Shown here: one piece after another, positions 1-7,060 of the stretch
Numbering within the stretch: the stretch's first letter is position 1
Layout: each line of letters begins with the position of its first letter
Source: Burkholderiales bacterium
GTDB taxonomy: Bacteria; Pseudomonadota; Gammaproteobacteria; Burkholderiales; Burkholderiaceae_C
DNA: 7,060 nucleotides
Assembly: GCA_947474415.1 (NCBI GenBank)
Contig: CANJKD010000117.1
Span: forward strand, 1 to 7,060
Reading direction: 5' to 3'
Program-made: the position numbers and the translations under genes
Notes under the pieces: generated by a model
The model's database searches: none
What the model was told of the DNA's origin: nothing
Seen by the model: the letters and a program-made list of their open reading frames with translations, nothing else

Positions 1-241
1 AAGCACCCTTCACCACGCCGGCGCCGAGGCCGAGATCGCACTGCTCCAGCGTGGCTTTCTTCGGCCCGTCGGCCTGCTTCCAGAGTGCCTCGCCCTTGGC
101 TTCGTACAACTCCGCCGGGTTGCCGTCGGCGATCATCTCGCGGTACTTCGCGATCTCGTCGCTGGCGCTCTGGGCCGAGGCGAAGCCCGCCACTGCCGAC
201 AACGCTGCGGCGAGGCTCAGGCACTCAACAACACGCTTCAT
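1..241 (-). CDS. soxA: SoxA, thiosulfate-oxidising cytochrome subunit (N-terminal 80 residues, cut by the window edge)
   Basis: SoxA pairs with SoxX. The SoxAX heme protein oxidatively attaches thiosulfate to the carrier cysteine of SoxYZ in the periplasm. The visible part has a Sec-type signal peptide: a basic start (MKRVVE), a hydrophobic core, and a likely cut after ASA at residue 23. It is followed by the SoxA N-terminal pattern EIAKYREMIADGNPAEL (about residues 29-45) and the conserved stretch LEQCDLGLGAGVVKGA, whose Cys68 is the first conserved cysteine of the family. Heme sites and the C-terminus lie beyond base 1. The ATG at 241-239 is supported by GGAG at 253-250, 8 bases upstream. 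It follows soxZ after a 95-base gap on the same strand. That gap is rather long for an operon, but I see no clear promoter or terminator in it. Family identity is recognised from the motifs; whether the rest of the gene is intact cannot be seen. Confidence 0.93.
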   Translation of the reverse strand, partial: MKRVVECLSLAAALSAVAGFASAQSASDEIAKYREMIADGNPAELYEAKGEALWKQADGPKKATLEQCDLGLGAGVVKGA

Positions 242-336
242 GGGGGTGTCTCCGGTTGCCGACGGTGGATGCCGCCGCTGGGTGATTCGACCTGACCCGA
301 ACCGGGGTAGGCGGTGCCGACCTCAGGCCAGCCACG

Positions 337-648
337 TCAGACGATCACGGCTTCGTCGGTGCGCTTGTCGCCCTGGTTGTCGGCCCAACTCACCGTGACC
401 TTGTCGCCCGCCTTGGCGCCCTGGAACCGGAACTGCAGGAACGGGTTCTGCGACACCGCAGTGCCCCACTTTGCAGCCAGCACGGTGCGGTCGCCGAGCG
501 TCACTTTCACGTCGGTGATGTAGTGCGCGGGAACCGACTTGCCGGCCGCGTCCTTGCGCAGGCCGGTTTCCATCGGGTGCCCCATCAGCACGCGCACGTC
601 GGTGGTGCCGTTCTTGATCTGGGCGCGAATGCGCATCGGGTCACCCAT
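337..648 (-). CDS. soxZ: SoxZ, sulfur-carrier partner of SoxY
   Basis: SoxZ is the small immunoglobulin-like partner of SoxY. The SoxYZ dimer carries sulfur intermediates between SoxAX, SoxB and SoxCD in the periplasm. The 103-residue product has the usual family length. It opens with MRIRAQIKNGTTDVRVLMGHPMETG split over residues 5-29, and HPMETG is the family signature. It continues with HYITDVKVTLGDRTVLAA (about residues 42-59) and NPFLQFRF (68-75). It has no signal peptide, as expected, because SoxZ is exported together with Tat-targeted SoxY. An in-frame ATG exists at 702 but would overlap the end of soxY. The start at 648 is preferred because AGGAGA (659-654) sits 5 bases upstream and the protein then begins as family members do. 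The gap to soxY is 41 bases, so the two are very likely co-transcribed. Confidence 0.97.
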   Translation of the reverse strand: MGDPMRIRAQIKNGTTDVRVLMGHPMETGLRKDAAGKSVPAHYITDVKVTLGDRTVLAAKWGTAVSQNPFLQFRFQGAKAGDKVTVSWADNQGDKRTDEAVIV

Positions 649-653
649 GGTGT

Positions 654-659
654 TCTCCT
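654..659 (-). promoter_or_regulatory. Ribosome binding site that fixes the soxZ start
   Basis: AGGAGA on the minus strand ends 5 bases before the ATG at 648. It supports that start over the upstream in-frame ATG at 702, which lies inside the soxY 3' end. Confidence 0.8.
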
Positions 660-689
660 GGAGTTCGGGGGCGCAACAAAGCGACAGGC

Positions 690-1148
690 CTATCCGCCGC
701 AACCGCCAAGCGTGACCTTGGTTTCCTTGCGCGCCGCGTAGAGCTTGCCGTCGGCCTTCACGATCACGTGGATGTTCGCGCTCTGGCCCATCTTCACGCG
801 GGTCGAGACGAAGGCGTCGGTGCCGGCGGGAATCATGAAGCCGGCCGTCAGCGGAAACGGGTTCTTGTCGACGACGATGTAGATCTCCTGCGTCTTCGGC
901 AGGTTGCTGGTCACGGCGACCGGCACCACCGCGCCGTTTTCGGCGATGTCGGGCGAGGTGATGATGATGTCGTTCGAGTCGGCCGGGGTGCCACCGAGCG
1001 CCTTCAGCGCCTCGTCCATCGTCTTCAGCTCGAAGGCCGCAGTGTCGGCAAGGGCCCGGGCCTGGGGCGCGGTCAGCAAGCCGCAGGCCACCAATGTGGC
1101 GAGGGCGCTGCCTTGCTTCAAGACCTTTCTTCGTGTGGCTGGCGTCAT
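690..1148 (-). CDS. soxY: SoxY, sulfur-carrying subunit with C-terminal GGCGG arm
   Basis: SoxY covalently carries the sulfur substrate of the Sox pathway on a cysteine at the end of a flexible C-terminal arm. The 152-residue protein ends in VTLGGCGG, with the carrier Cys at residue 150. That is the diagnostic SoxY ending. The N-terminus has a twin-arginine signal (TRRKVLKQG, residues 5-13, then a hydrophobic stretch to about residue 26), with a likely cut near residues 30-32. This fits Tat export of the SoxYZ complex. The frame stays open upstream to ATGs at 1250 and 1211. The start at 1148 is chosen because AAAGGA (1163-1158) lies 9 bases before it and the Tat motif then sits at the very N-terminus. 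It is the first sox gene on this strand in the window, followed by soxZ and soxA. soxX is not upstream and may lie beyond soxA. Confidence 0.97.
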   Translation of the reverse strand: MTPATRRKVLKQGSALATLVACGLLTAPQARALADTAAFELKTMDEALKALGGTPADSNDIIITSPDIAENGAVVPVAVTSNLPKTQEIYIVVDKNPFPLTAGFMIPAGTDAFVSTRVKMGQSANIHVIVKADGKLYAARKETKVTLGGCGG

Positions 1149-1157
1149 GGTCAGTGT

Positions 1158-1163
1158 TCCTTT
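1158..1163 (-). promoter_or_regulatory. Ribosome binding site that fixes the soxY start
   Basis: AAAGGA lies 9 bases upstream of the ATG at 1148. The ATGs at 1211 and 1250 in the same frame have no comparable site. A short hairpin (CCCGA/TCGGG with a 4-base loop, 1168-1181) sits just upstream of this site. Confidence 0.7.
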
Positions 1164-1558
1164 CGACCCCGAATCATCGGGCATATCTTGCGTCGGTGCT
1201 TTCGAGGTCATCGCGTGGCGCCCGCAACGATTGTGCTGAAAGTTCGGCATCAGGAATCGTGACGGCCCGTCGCTCGACCGGAATCAAGCGCCACCGGCCC
1301 GCAGCACCTCGGTGGCCCGGTGTTCCTGGCCAAGGTCGAAGCCGAACTGCCAGGCATCGGCGAGGCGGGCGCACTCGACGCCTCATCCGCAGCGCTGCCC
1401 GCACGCAGGGCCGCCGGGCGCGTACGGGTGGCAGCCGGCGATGCCCGGGCGCCGCGCCAGCTCGAACTTGCCATGTTGGCGTTACAGTGTTTGACCGCAA
1501 AGATCGGCAACCCGGAAATGCGCGCGCTCTCGAAGGGTGGCCCAGGCATAGTGTCCGG
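1164..1558. other. soxY upstream region without a recognisable intact gene
   Basis: This stretch must contain the transcription start for soxYZA unless transcription enters from the pseudogene region. I could not find a convincing sigma-70 promoter or a clear operator. A minus-strand frame open from 1382 to 1284 encodes about 32 residues ending in EVLRAGGA, with strong GC bias at third positions. It reads like the C-terminal tail of a protein, and the same frame reads open again upstream of the TGA at 1385-1383. The family is not recognised. A plus-strand frame through 1320-1560 is alanine-rich and also unrecognised. The region may be further gene debris continuous with the pseudogenes on its right. 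Confidence 0.4.
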
Positions 1559-1561
1559 TCA

Positions 1562-2772
<1,211 letters not shown>

Positions 2773-2806
2773 CCCGTTCGATGATTTGGAAGTCACATTG
2801 GGGGCG

Positions 2807-2915
2807 GGAACGCTGCGACAGGGTGCTGTGTTCCGCTCCTGTCCTCCGTCGGCGGCCTTGCGGCCGCCGCCTCCCCCTTTACCTCGCTCCACACAACACC
2901 CCGCCGCAGCGTTCC
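2807..2915. repeat. Long imperfect inverted repeat, hairpin element copy A
   Basis: The outer arms are about 25 bases (2807-2831 against 2891-2915). They start with GGAACGCTGCG and end with CGCAGCGTTCC, pairing with a few mismatches. A perfect inner hairpin, CGGCGGCC/GGCCGCCG with a TTGC loop, lies at 2850-2869. On the minus strand it contains AGCGAGGTAAAGGGGGAGGC (2888-2869) and CAGGAGCGGA (2841-2832). Both blocks recur in the next element in the opposite orientation. It carries no gene. It looks like a non-coding intergenic repeat or a small non-autonomous element. Copy number elsewhere in the genome cannot be seen here. Confidence 0.7.
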
Positions 2916-2991
2916 TGACAACACAGTGGCGGTTCAAGACACGGAGCACGCCGCAGGTGGTGGCAGGCCGAGGGCGTCGGGTGAATGGCGC

Positions 2992-3113
2992 AGCGAGGTC
3001 AAGGAGGAGGCTGGGCGAAGCCCGGCCGGGGGAGCGCGCCCGGACTCAAACAGTCCAGTGGACTGTTTGCGCCTGGCAAGCGCACGGGGCTTTGCCCCGT
3101 GCAGGAGCGGAGC
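2992..3113. repeat. Hairpin-rich element copy B, inverted relative to copy A
   Basis: It starts with AGCGAGGTCAAGGAGGAGGC (2992-3011), matching 18 of 20 bases of the copy A block, and ends with CAGGAGCGGA (3102-3111), identical to copy A. Between them are GGGC-GAA-GCCC (3013-3023), the palindrome CCCGGCCGGG (3021-3030), and an 11-base-arm palindrome around one G (3047-3069). A perfect 9-bp stem with a TTT loop follows (3082-3102). The core is about 60 bases longer than in copy A. Several short frames are open on both strands, but nothing in them looks like a real protein. Confidence 0.6.
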
Positions 3114-3114
3114 C

Positions 3115-3144
3115 ATTTGCCCGAGGCTCTCGGCCCGCGCAAAT
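3115..3144 (-). terminator. Possible stem-loop terminator downstream of gshA
   Basis: Read in the gshA direction, this starts 16 bases after the stop codon. ATTTGC/GCAAAT outer arms enclose a CCGAG-AGC-CTCGG stem with an unpaired stretch on one side. There is no run of T after it, so classical intrinsic termination is uncertain. It may simply be the end of the adjoining repeat element. Confidence 0.35.
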
Positions 3145-3160
3145 CGACACTATCGCTCGA

Positions 3161-4690
3161 TCAACCCACCGCAGGCAGCCCCAAGCGCCGCGGCGACAGG
3201 TACTCCTGCCGATACACCTCGAACGGCATCGTGTCGGCCGCTTCGATGGCGGCCTGGGCGCTGATCGACGCCTGCACCGAACGCTCGAACTGCGAGCGCT
3301 GGTCGGCATCGAACGGCAGGCCCAACAGCGTGGCCTTGGTCTGTGCCGACCGGGCGCACACAAAGTCGCCGTAGGAATCGTCGAAGTCGCTGCGCATCGC
3401 GGCGAGCACGTGGGCCGAGGGCAAGGTGTCGAAGCTGGCGAGTGCGGTGATGGCAGCGCGCAGCGCGTCACCGTAGTCGCTGGTGGAATGCGCCGCGTCG
3501 AATGCTGCGGCGATGGGGGCGCAGGCTGCGAGCACCTCGTTGCCCCATTCGAAAAGCGACACCTCGCGCCCGCCGCGCTCCAGTTGCAGACCGGGTTCGC
3601 GGCCTCGCATCGCCACCCGGTCCTGGTTGTGGGCCAGCGCAACAATCTCGTCAGGCGTGTCGGCCGGACTGTCGCTGAGCAGGCAGTGCACCAGGAACAC
3701 ATCGATGAAGCGCATCGTCTGCGCGGCGATCCCGACCGGCACGAAGGGGTCGAGGTCCATGCAGCGCACTTCGACGTATTCGACACCCCGTTCGCGCAGC
3801 GCATGCAGCGGGCGCTCGCCGGGGAAGATCACGCGCTTCGGGCGGATCGTGCCGTAGAACTCGTTCTCGATCTGGAGCAGGCTGTCGGCGAGCTGCTTGT
3901 ATTCGCCGGCCGAATCCTGAATGCCGATCCTGGCATACGGCGGGTAGGGCCGCGTCAACGCTTGCTGCAGGGAGGCGCCGTAGCTTTCAAGGCTGTTGTA
4001 GCTCACCGCGAGCCGCACTTGCGCATCGCTCTGGTAGCCGAGCCGGCCCATGCGCAGCGAGGTGGCGTGCGGCAGGTATTGCGTGTCCTTGCGCAAGGCC
4101 TGCAGGTTGTGCGGCCGGTCATCGACGAAGCACGAACAGACGGCGGGCGACGCGCCGAACAGCGTCAGCAACAGGAACGAATGGCGCCGGAAGTTGCGGA
4201 TCAGGCCGAAGTACTGTTCGGTCGTCACACCCGGCATCGACCAGTTGTAGTGGATGCCCGAGATGGTCTGCATGCGCCGGCCATAGCGGTGACTCAGGCC
4301 GGTGCGGTACACGCTCTTGGCGGTGCCGACGTTCGACGTGCCATAGCGGCCGATGGGAATGGCGTCATCGGCCGGCAGGCGGCACGGCATGCTCGACACC
4401 CACAGCATCTCGTCGCCCATGGTGCGGTAGGTGTACTGGTGGATCTGCGTCAATTCGTCGAGGCACTCCTGCACGCCGGCATGCGCGCCGGTGACGAGTT
4501 CGACCTGCGACTCGCAGAAGTCGGTGGTGATCTGCGGGTGCGTGAGTGCCGAGCCCAGCGCGGCCGGGTGTGGCGTGGTGGCCAGCGTGCCATCGGCGGC
4601 CACGCGCAGGCTTTCCTTCTCGATGCCACGGCGGATGCCCGTCAACGCGGCTGCCGACAGGCTGTTCAGGCGGTCCTGAATCTTGTTCAT
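3161..4690 (-). CDS. gshA: Glutamate-cysteine ligase (gamma-glutamylcysteine synthetase)
   Basis: It catalyses the ATP-dependent joining of L-glutamate and L-cysteine, the first and limiting step of glutathione synthesis, in the cytosol. The 509-residue product is close to the roughly 518 residues of the E. coli enzyme (type 1 family). Recognisable stretches are RGIEKESLRV (21-30, bearing the metal-binding glutamate region), HPQITTDFCESQVELVTG (51-68), YGTSNVG (116-122), MQTISGIHYNWSMP (140-153), QIENEFYGTIRPKR (273-286) and GVEYVEVRCMDLDPFVPVGI (302-321). No lesion was seen along its length. The frame is open upstream to 4861. The ATG at 4690 is chosen because GGAGG (4704-4700) lies 9 bases before it and the protein then starts as family members do (MNKIQDRLN). 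It is divergent from the MFS gene, with a 156-base shared upstream region. No gshB is in the window. Confidence 0.97.
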   Translation of the reverse strand: MNKIQDRLNSLSAAALTGIRRGIEKESLRVAADGTLATTPHPAALGSALTHPQITTDFCESQVELVTGAHAGVQECLDELTQIHQYTYRTMGDEMLWVSSMPCRLPADDAIPIGRYGTSNVGTAKSVYRTGLSHRYGRRMQTISGIHYNWSMPGVTTEQYFGLIRNFRRHSFLLLTLFGASPAVCSCFVDDRPHNLQALRKDTQYLPHATSLRMGRLGYQSDAQVRLAVSYNSLESYGASLQQALTRPYPPYARIGIQDSAGEYKQLADSLLQIENEFYGTIRPKRVIFPGERPLHALRERGVEYVEVRCMDLDPFVPVGIAAQTMRFIDVFLVHCLLSDSPADTPDEIVALAHNQDRVAMRGREPGLQLERGGREVSLFEWGNEVLAACAPIAAAFDAAHSTSDYGDALRAAITALASFDTLPSAHVLAAMRSDFDDSYGDFVCARSAQTKATLLGLPFDADQRSQFERSVQASISAQAAIEAADTMPFEVYRQEYLSPRRLGLPAVG

Positions 4691-4846
4691 TCGTTGTTCC
4701 CTCCACTTATTCCCGGGCCGGAAGGTAACAGAGCGGCGTGACGGGCGCTGGCGTGGGTGTTCTTTCCCGGCGGGCACCCGAAACGCCAGGTTCGGTTCGT
4801 TGCCAGAATCGACCCCCTCACACCCGCCCGCCACCTGCCCGCGCCA
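4691..4846. promoter_or_regulatory. Divergent intergenic region between gshA and the MFS gene
   Basis: These 156 bases must hold the promoters for both genes. TTGCCA at 4800-4805 resembles a -35 box on the plus strand, but no -10 box follows at a proper distance. I see the gshA ribosome binding site (4704-4700) and no clear operator palindrome. Confidence 0.5.
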
Positions 4847-6085
4847 ATGTCCGAACCCCACTCAGAGAACCCGACCACGACGCCCGCGCCCATGCCCAGG
4901 GGCGCCGTGGCGTGCCTGTCGGCCGCCGCCTTCGGCAGCGCGATGTCGCTGCGCGTCAGCGATGCACTGCTGCCGCGCCTGGCCGCCGAGTTCTCGGTCT
5001 CGCTGGGCACAGCCTCGCAGGTCGTCAGCGTGTTTGCGATCTCGTACGGCCTGGCGCAACTGCTGTTCGGGCCACTCGGTGACCGCTTCGGCAAGTACCG
5101 CGTGGTCGCCTGGGCGTGCGCGGCCTGTGCCCTGACAGCCTCGCTGTGCGGCCTGGCGGGCAACTTCGACCTGCTGCGCCTGGCGCGTGCGCTGGCCGGC
5201 GCCACGGCCGCCGCGATCGTGCCGCTGGCGATGGCCTGGATCGGCGATGTGGTGTCTTACGAAGAGCGCCAGCCGGTGCTCGCCCGCTTCCTGATCGGAC
5301 AGATCGCAGGCATCTCGGCAGGCGTGTGGGTCGGTGGGTTCGCGGCAGACCACCTGGGCTGGCGCACGCCTTACTTCCTGATCGGCACGCTGTTCGCGGT
5401 GGTCAGCGTGGCCTTGCTGGTGCTGAACCGAAGGCTGCCGGCCCATGCGCTGACAGTGCGCCGCACGCCCTCGGGCGCGGCACCGGCCTCGCCGCTGCTG
5501 CGCATGGCGTCCGACTTCAAGCACGTGGTCTCAAGACCGTGGGCACGCGTGGTGCTGGCGACCGTGTTCCTCGAAGGCGTGTTCCTCTTCGGCCCGTTCG
5601 CGTTCATCGCTTCACACCTGCACCATGGCTTCGGTGTGTCGCTGTCGATGGCGGGTTCGCTGGTGATGCTGTTCGGCTTCGGTGGCCTGTCGTACGCCTT
5701 CTCCGCAGGGCATCTGGTGCGGCGGCTGGGCGAGGCCGGGCTGGCGCGCTGGGGCGGTGCGCTGCTGACGCTGTCGCTGGGAATCATCGCGTTCGCACCG
5801 GCCTGGCAGTGGTCGGTGCCGGCCTGCCTCGCGGCCGGCCTGGGCTACTACATGCTGCACAACACATTGCAGATCAACGCCACGCAGATGGCGCCAGAGC
5901 GGCGTGGTGCGGGCGTGGCAGCATTCGCCGCGTGCTTCTTCCTCGGGCAGTCGGCGGGCGTGGCGATCACCGGGCTGGTGGTGGAAGGCCTGGGGTCTTC
6001 GCGCGCAATCGGTCTGGGTGCGCTCGGCGTGTTGGTGGTTGCAGTCAACTTCGCGCGGCTGCGCTCGCGGCAGCAATCGCGGTAG
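4847..6085 (+). CDS. Major facilitator superfamily transporter, DHA1-like efflux type
   Basis: This is a predicted inner-membrane secondary transporter of about 412 residues, the usual size for a 12-helix MFS protein. After a short polar N-terminus, hydrophobic segments follow through to ARLRSRQQSR at the end. The loop between helices 2 and 3 carries GPLGDRFGKYR (residues 75-85), the MFS motif A. GGFAADHLGWRTPYFLIG (163-180) is the typical stretch around helices 5-6 of drug-type (DHA1) exporters. A polar central loop (roughly 195-220) separates the halves. The substrate cannot be read from sequence; drug, sugar or metabolite efflux are all possible. The start is uncertain. ATG 4847 is chosen as giving a normal N-terminus, but no ribosome binding site is visible there. 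GTG 4757 and ATG 4892 are alternatives. It is divergent from gshA and convergent with the next gene. Confidence 0.9.
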   Translation: MSEPHSENPTTTPAPMPRGAVACLSAAAFGSAMSLRVSDALLPRLAAEFSVSLGTASQVVSVFAISYGLAQLLFGPLGDRFGKYRVVAWACAACALTASLCGLAGNFDLLRLARALAGATAAAIVPLAMAWIGDVVSYEERQPVLARFLIGQIAGISAGVWVGGFAADHLGWRTPYFLIGTLFAVVSVALLVLNRRLPAHALTVRRTPSGAAPASPLLRMASDFKHVVSRPWARVVLATVFLEGVFLFGPFAFIASHLHHGFGVSLSMAGSLVMLFGFGGLSYAFSAGHLVRRLGEAGLARWGGALLTLSLGIIAFAPAWQWSVPACLAAGLGYYMLHNTLQINATQMAPERRGAGVAAFAACFFLGQSAGVAITGLVVEGLGSSRAIGLGALGVLVVAVNFARLRSRQQSR

Positions 6086-6096
6086 CAATCGCGGTA
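6073..6096 (+). repeat. 12-bp tandem repeat across the MFS stop codon
   Basis: GCAATCGCGGTA occurs twice in direct succession (6073-6084, 6085-6096). A diverged third unit, GCGCTCGCGGCA, lies just before (6061-6072). The MFS stop TAG is formed across the first repeat boundary, and the second copy supplies an identical in-frame stop 12 bases later. Confidence 0.85.
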
Positions 6097-6116
6097 GCAG
6101 CAGGAAAGCCAATTCA

Positions 6117-6218
6117 TTCACCGCAGAGGAACGGAGTTGACGGAGTTTGCGCAGAGTAAGACAACTCCATGTTTTATCTTGGCTCTGGGCAACTCCGTAA
6201 ACCCCGTCACTCGGTGAA
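6117..6218. repeat. Large imperfect hairpin element between convergent genes
   Basis: The left arm 6117-6156 (starting TTCACCG, ending GCAGAG) pairs with the right arm 6183-6218 (starting CTCTGGGC, ending CGGTGAA). There are only a few mismatches and small bulges over about 36 positions. AAGA (6158-6161) and TCTT (6177-6180) extend the stem into the loop. The arms contain the direct repeat ACGGAGTT. The 'CACCGCAGAGG...ACGGAG' style resembles dispersed intergenic repeats seen in many environmental bacteria (impression from memory, not searched). It lies 31 bases after the MFS stop and 32 bases after the stop of the opposing gene, so it could also terminate both transcripts. There is no T-run. 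Confidence 0.75.
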
Positions 6219-6250
6219 GCATTTGGGCTGAGCAGGCTCTCACGCTGCTG

Positions 6251-6967
6251 TCACACGGAGGGCAGGCACAGGGCCTGGTCGATCGCCTCGCGCAGGCCAT
6301 GCACGAGCGCGAAGGTCGACGCCGCGATGAGCAGCACGCCGGCGAGCCGCACCGCCAGCGGGCTGCGGGCTGCGGCTTGGCCGCGCTGGCCCTGCAAGCG
6401 CAACCACAGCCAGGGCGCCAGCCACAGGCTCACGGCCGAGCCGATGGCGAACGCCGCCATCACACCCGCACCCTGCAACGGGCCGGATGCCAGCGCCGCC
6501 ACCAGCAGCGCCGATTGCAGCAAGCCGCACGGCATGGCGGCCCAGCATGCGCCGATGGCACCGGCCCGTGCCGTGGGCGGGATGCGGGCCACGAAGCGCA
6601 GCGGCTTCGCCGTGATCAGGCGGGTGCGGCTGCGGCCGGCGCCCGCCAGCCAGGCCGGCGCGCGGCCCTGCCAGAGCAGCCACAGGCCGAGCGCGACGGC
6701 GCTCACATGCAACAGGGTCCAGATCGGCTTCAGCAGCGGCGCCGCCTCACGCAGGCTGCCCAGCCAGGCCATGCTGGCGGCGACAAGCCCGCCCGCTGCC
6801 GCGTAGCTGGCGAGTCGCCCGAGTTGCAATGCCAGCATCGCGCGCCCGGCCCCCTCGGGCCTACCCTGACGCGCGATACCGCCGTAGGCCGCCCCACACA
6901 TCGCCGCGCAATGCGGGCCGCCGGCCAAGCCCATCAGCAGCGCAGAAACGGCAAGTGCGAGGTCCAT
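6251..6967 (-). CDS. TauE/SafE-type (DsbD_2-like) integral membrane protein
   Basis: The 238-residue predicted inner-membrane protein has about six hydrophobic segments. Residues 16-25 read GGPHCAAMCG, close to the GxxHCxGMCG signature of small TauE/SafE or cytochrome-biogenesis-like proteins; His19, Cys20, Met23 and Cys24 are candidate metal ligands. A second signature, WAAMPCGLLQSALL (142-155), matches the W-x-P-C-G-L-L pattern of the same family. Members are often found near cbb3 oxidase assembly genes and are thought to act in copper or heme-protein maturation, though many are annotated as sulfite exporters. That context is not in the window, so neither role can be assigned. The ATG at 6967 puts the signature at the expected distance from the N-terminus. 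No strong ribosome binding site precedes it. It is convergent with the MFS gene, with the hairpin element between them. Confidence 0.85.
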   Translation of the reverse strand: MDLALAVSALLMGLAGGPHCAAMCGAAYGGIARQGRPEGAGRAMLALQLGRLASYAAAGGLVAASMAWLGSLREAAPLLKPIWTLLHVSAVALGLWLLWQGRAPAWLAGAGRSRTRLITAKPLRFVARIPPTARAGAIGACWAAMPCGLLQSALLVAALASGPLQGAGVMAAFAIGSAVSLWLAPWLWLRLQGQRGQAAARSPLAVRLAGVLLIAASTFALVHGLREAIDQALCLPSV

Positions 6968-7060
6968 GGGATGGCGGTCGAGGGATGGATGATGAAGGCG
7001 GACGGTTGGGCGGCCACAAGCCGCGCCGCGCCGCCCCGCGCCATGATGCGCAACTTTGCG
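6968..7060. other. Upstream region of the TauE/SafE gene
   Basis: These 93 bases are GC-rich and hold no recognisable promoter. An ATGATG at 7043-7048 could start a plus-strand gene leaving the window, but there is no ribosome binding site and too few codons to judge. Confidence 0.3.

Noticed and set aside
2926..3264. Short frames on both strands in the repeat region (for example 2926-3264 plus, 2934-3116 minus)
   Set aside because: Their coding appearance comes from palindromic GC-rich repeat sequence; no start signal or motif supports them.
2786..4741. Plus-strand open frame of 651 codons opposite gshA
   Set aside because: It is antisense to a clear gshA. The arginine/histidine/alanine-rich product and lack of motifs are those of a high-GC shadow frame.
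4800..4805. TTGCCA as a -35 box for the MFS gene
   Set aside because: No -10-like hexamer lies 16-18 bases downstream.
5116..6159. Plus-strand frame of 347 codons overlapping the MFS gene
   Set aside because: It is a shifted frame of the MFS gene, arginine- and glycine-rich, with no membrane segments or motifs.
7043..7060. Start of another plus-strand gene at the window end
   Set aside because: There are only six codons, no ribosome binding site, and no way to test coding character.

Overview
The window is about two-thirds GC, has strongly GC-biased third codon positions, and carries a soxY-soxZ-soxA order. This suggests a betaproteobacterium of the order Burkholderiales (a Rubrivivax/Leptothrix-like lineage) able to oxidise reduced sulfur compounds. 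The assignment comes from gene content and protein character only; no search was run.

Layout. The left end (1-1148, minus strand) holds the start of a thiosulfate-oxidising Sox cluster: soxY, soxZ and the first 80 codons of soxA, which runs off the window. Upstream of soxY is about 410 bases with no convincing intact gene. It must carry the 5' control region of the sox genes. From about 1560 to 2772 lies a gene graveyard on the same strand. It holds a broken sulfide:quinone oxidoreductase (frameshift at a 5-bp tandem repeat, an in-frame internal deletion, and a missing C-terminus). About 35 bases away is an internal fragment of a TolC-type outer-membrane channel with its own frameshift. From 2807 to 3144 lie two hairpin-rich elements that share sequence blocks in opposite orientation, apparently two diverged copies of one intergenic repeat family.

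The right half is conventional. An intact gshA (glutamate-cysteine ligase, minus strand) is transcribed divergently from an MFS exporter gene (plus strand). The MFS gene converges on a TauE/SafE-type membrane protein gene (minus strand). Between these two convergent genes is a large imperfect hairpin at 6117-6218 that resembles a mobile intergenic repeat and may also terminate transcription from both sides.

How the genes work together. SoxY and SoxZ form the carrier to which SoxA (with SoxX, not in the window) attaches thiosulfate, so the left block is one pathway. The dead SQR would have fed sulfide-derived electrons to quinone. Its loss next to retained sox genes suggests that this sulfide route was lost here or is supplied elsewhere. 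gshA supplies glutathione precursor; its position beside sulfur genes may be coincidental. I found no clear undescribed system. The least ordinary items are the SQR decay with its pentanucleotide expansion and the three hairpin elements.
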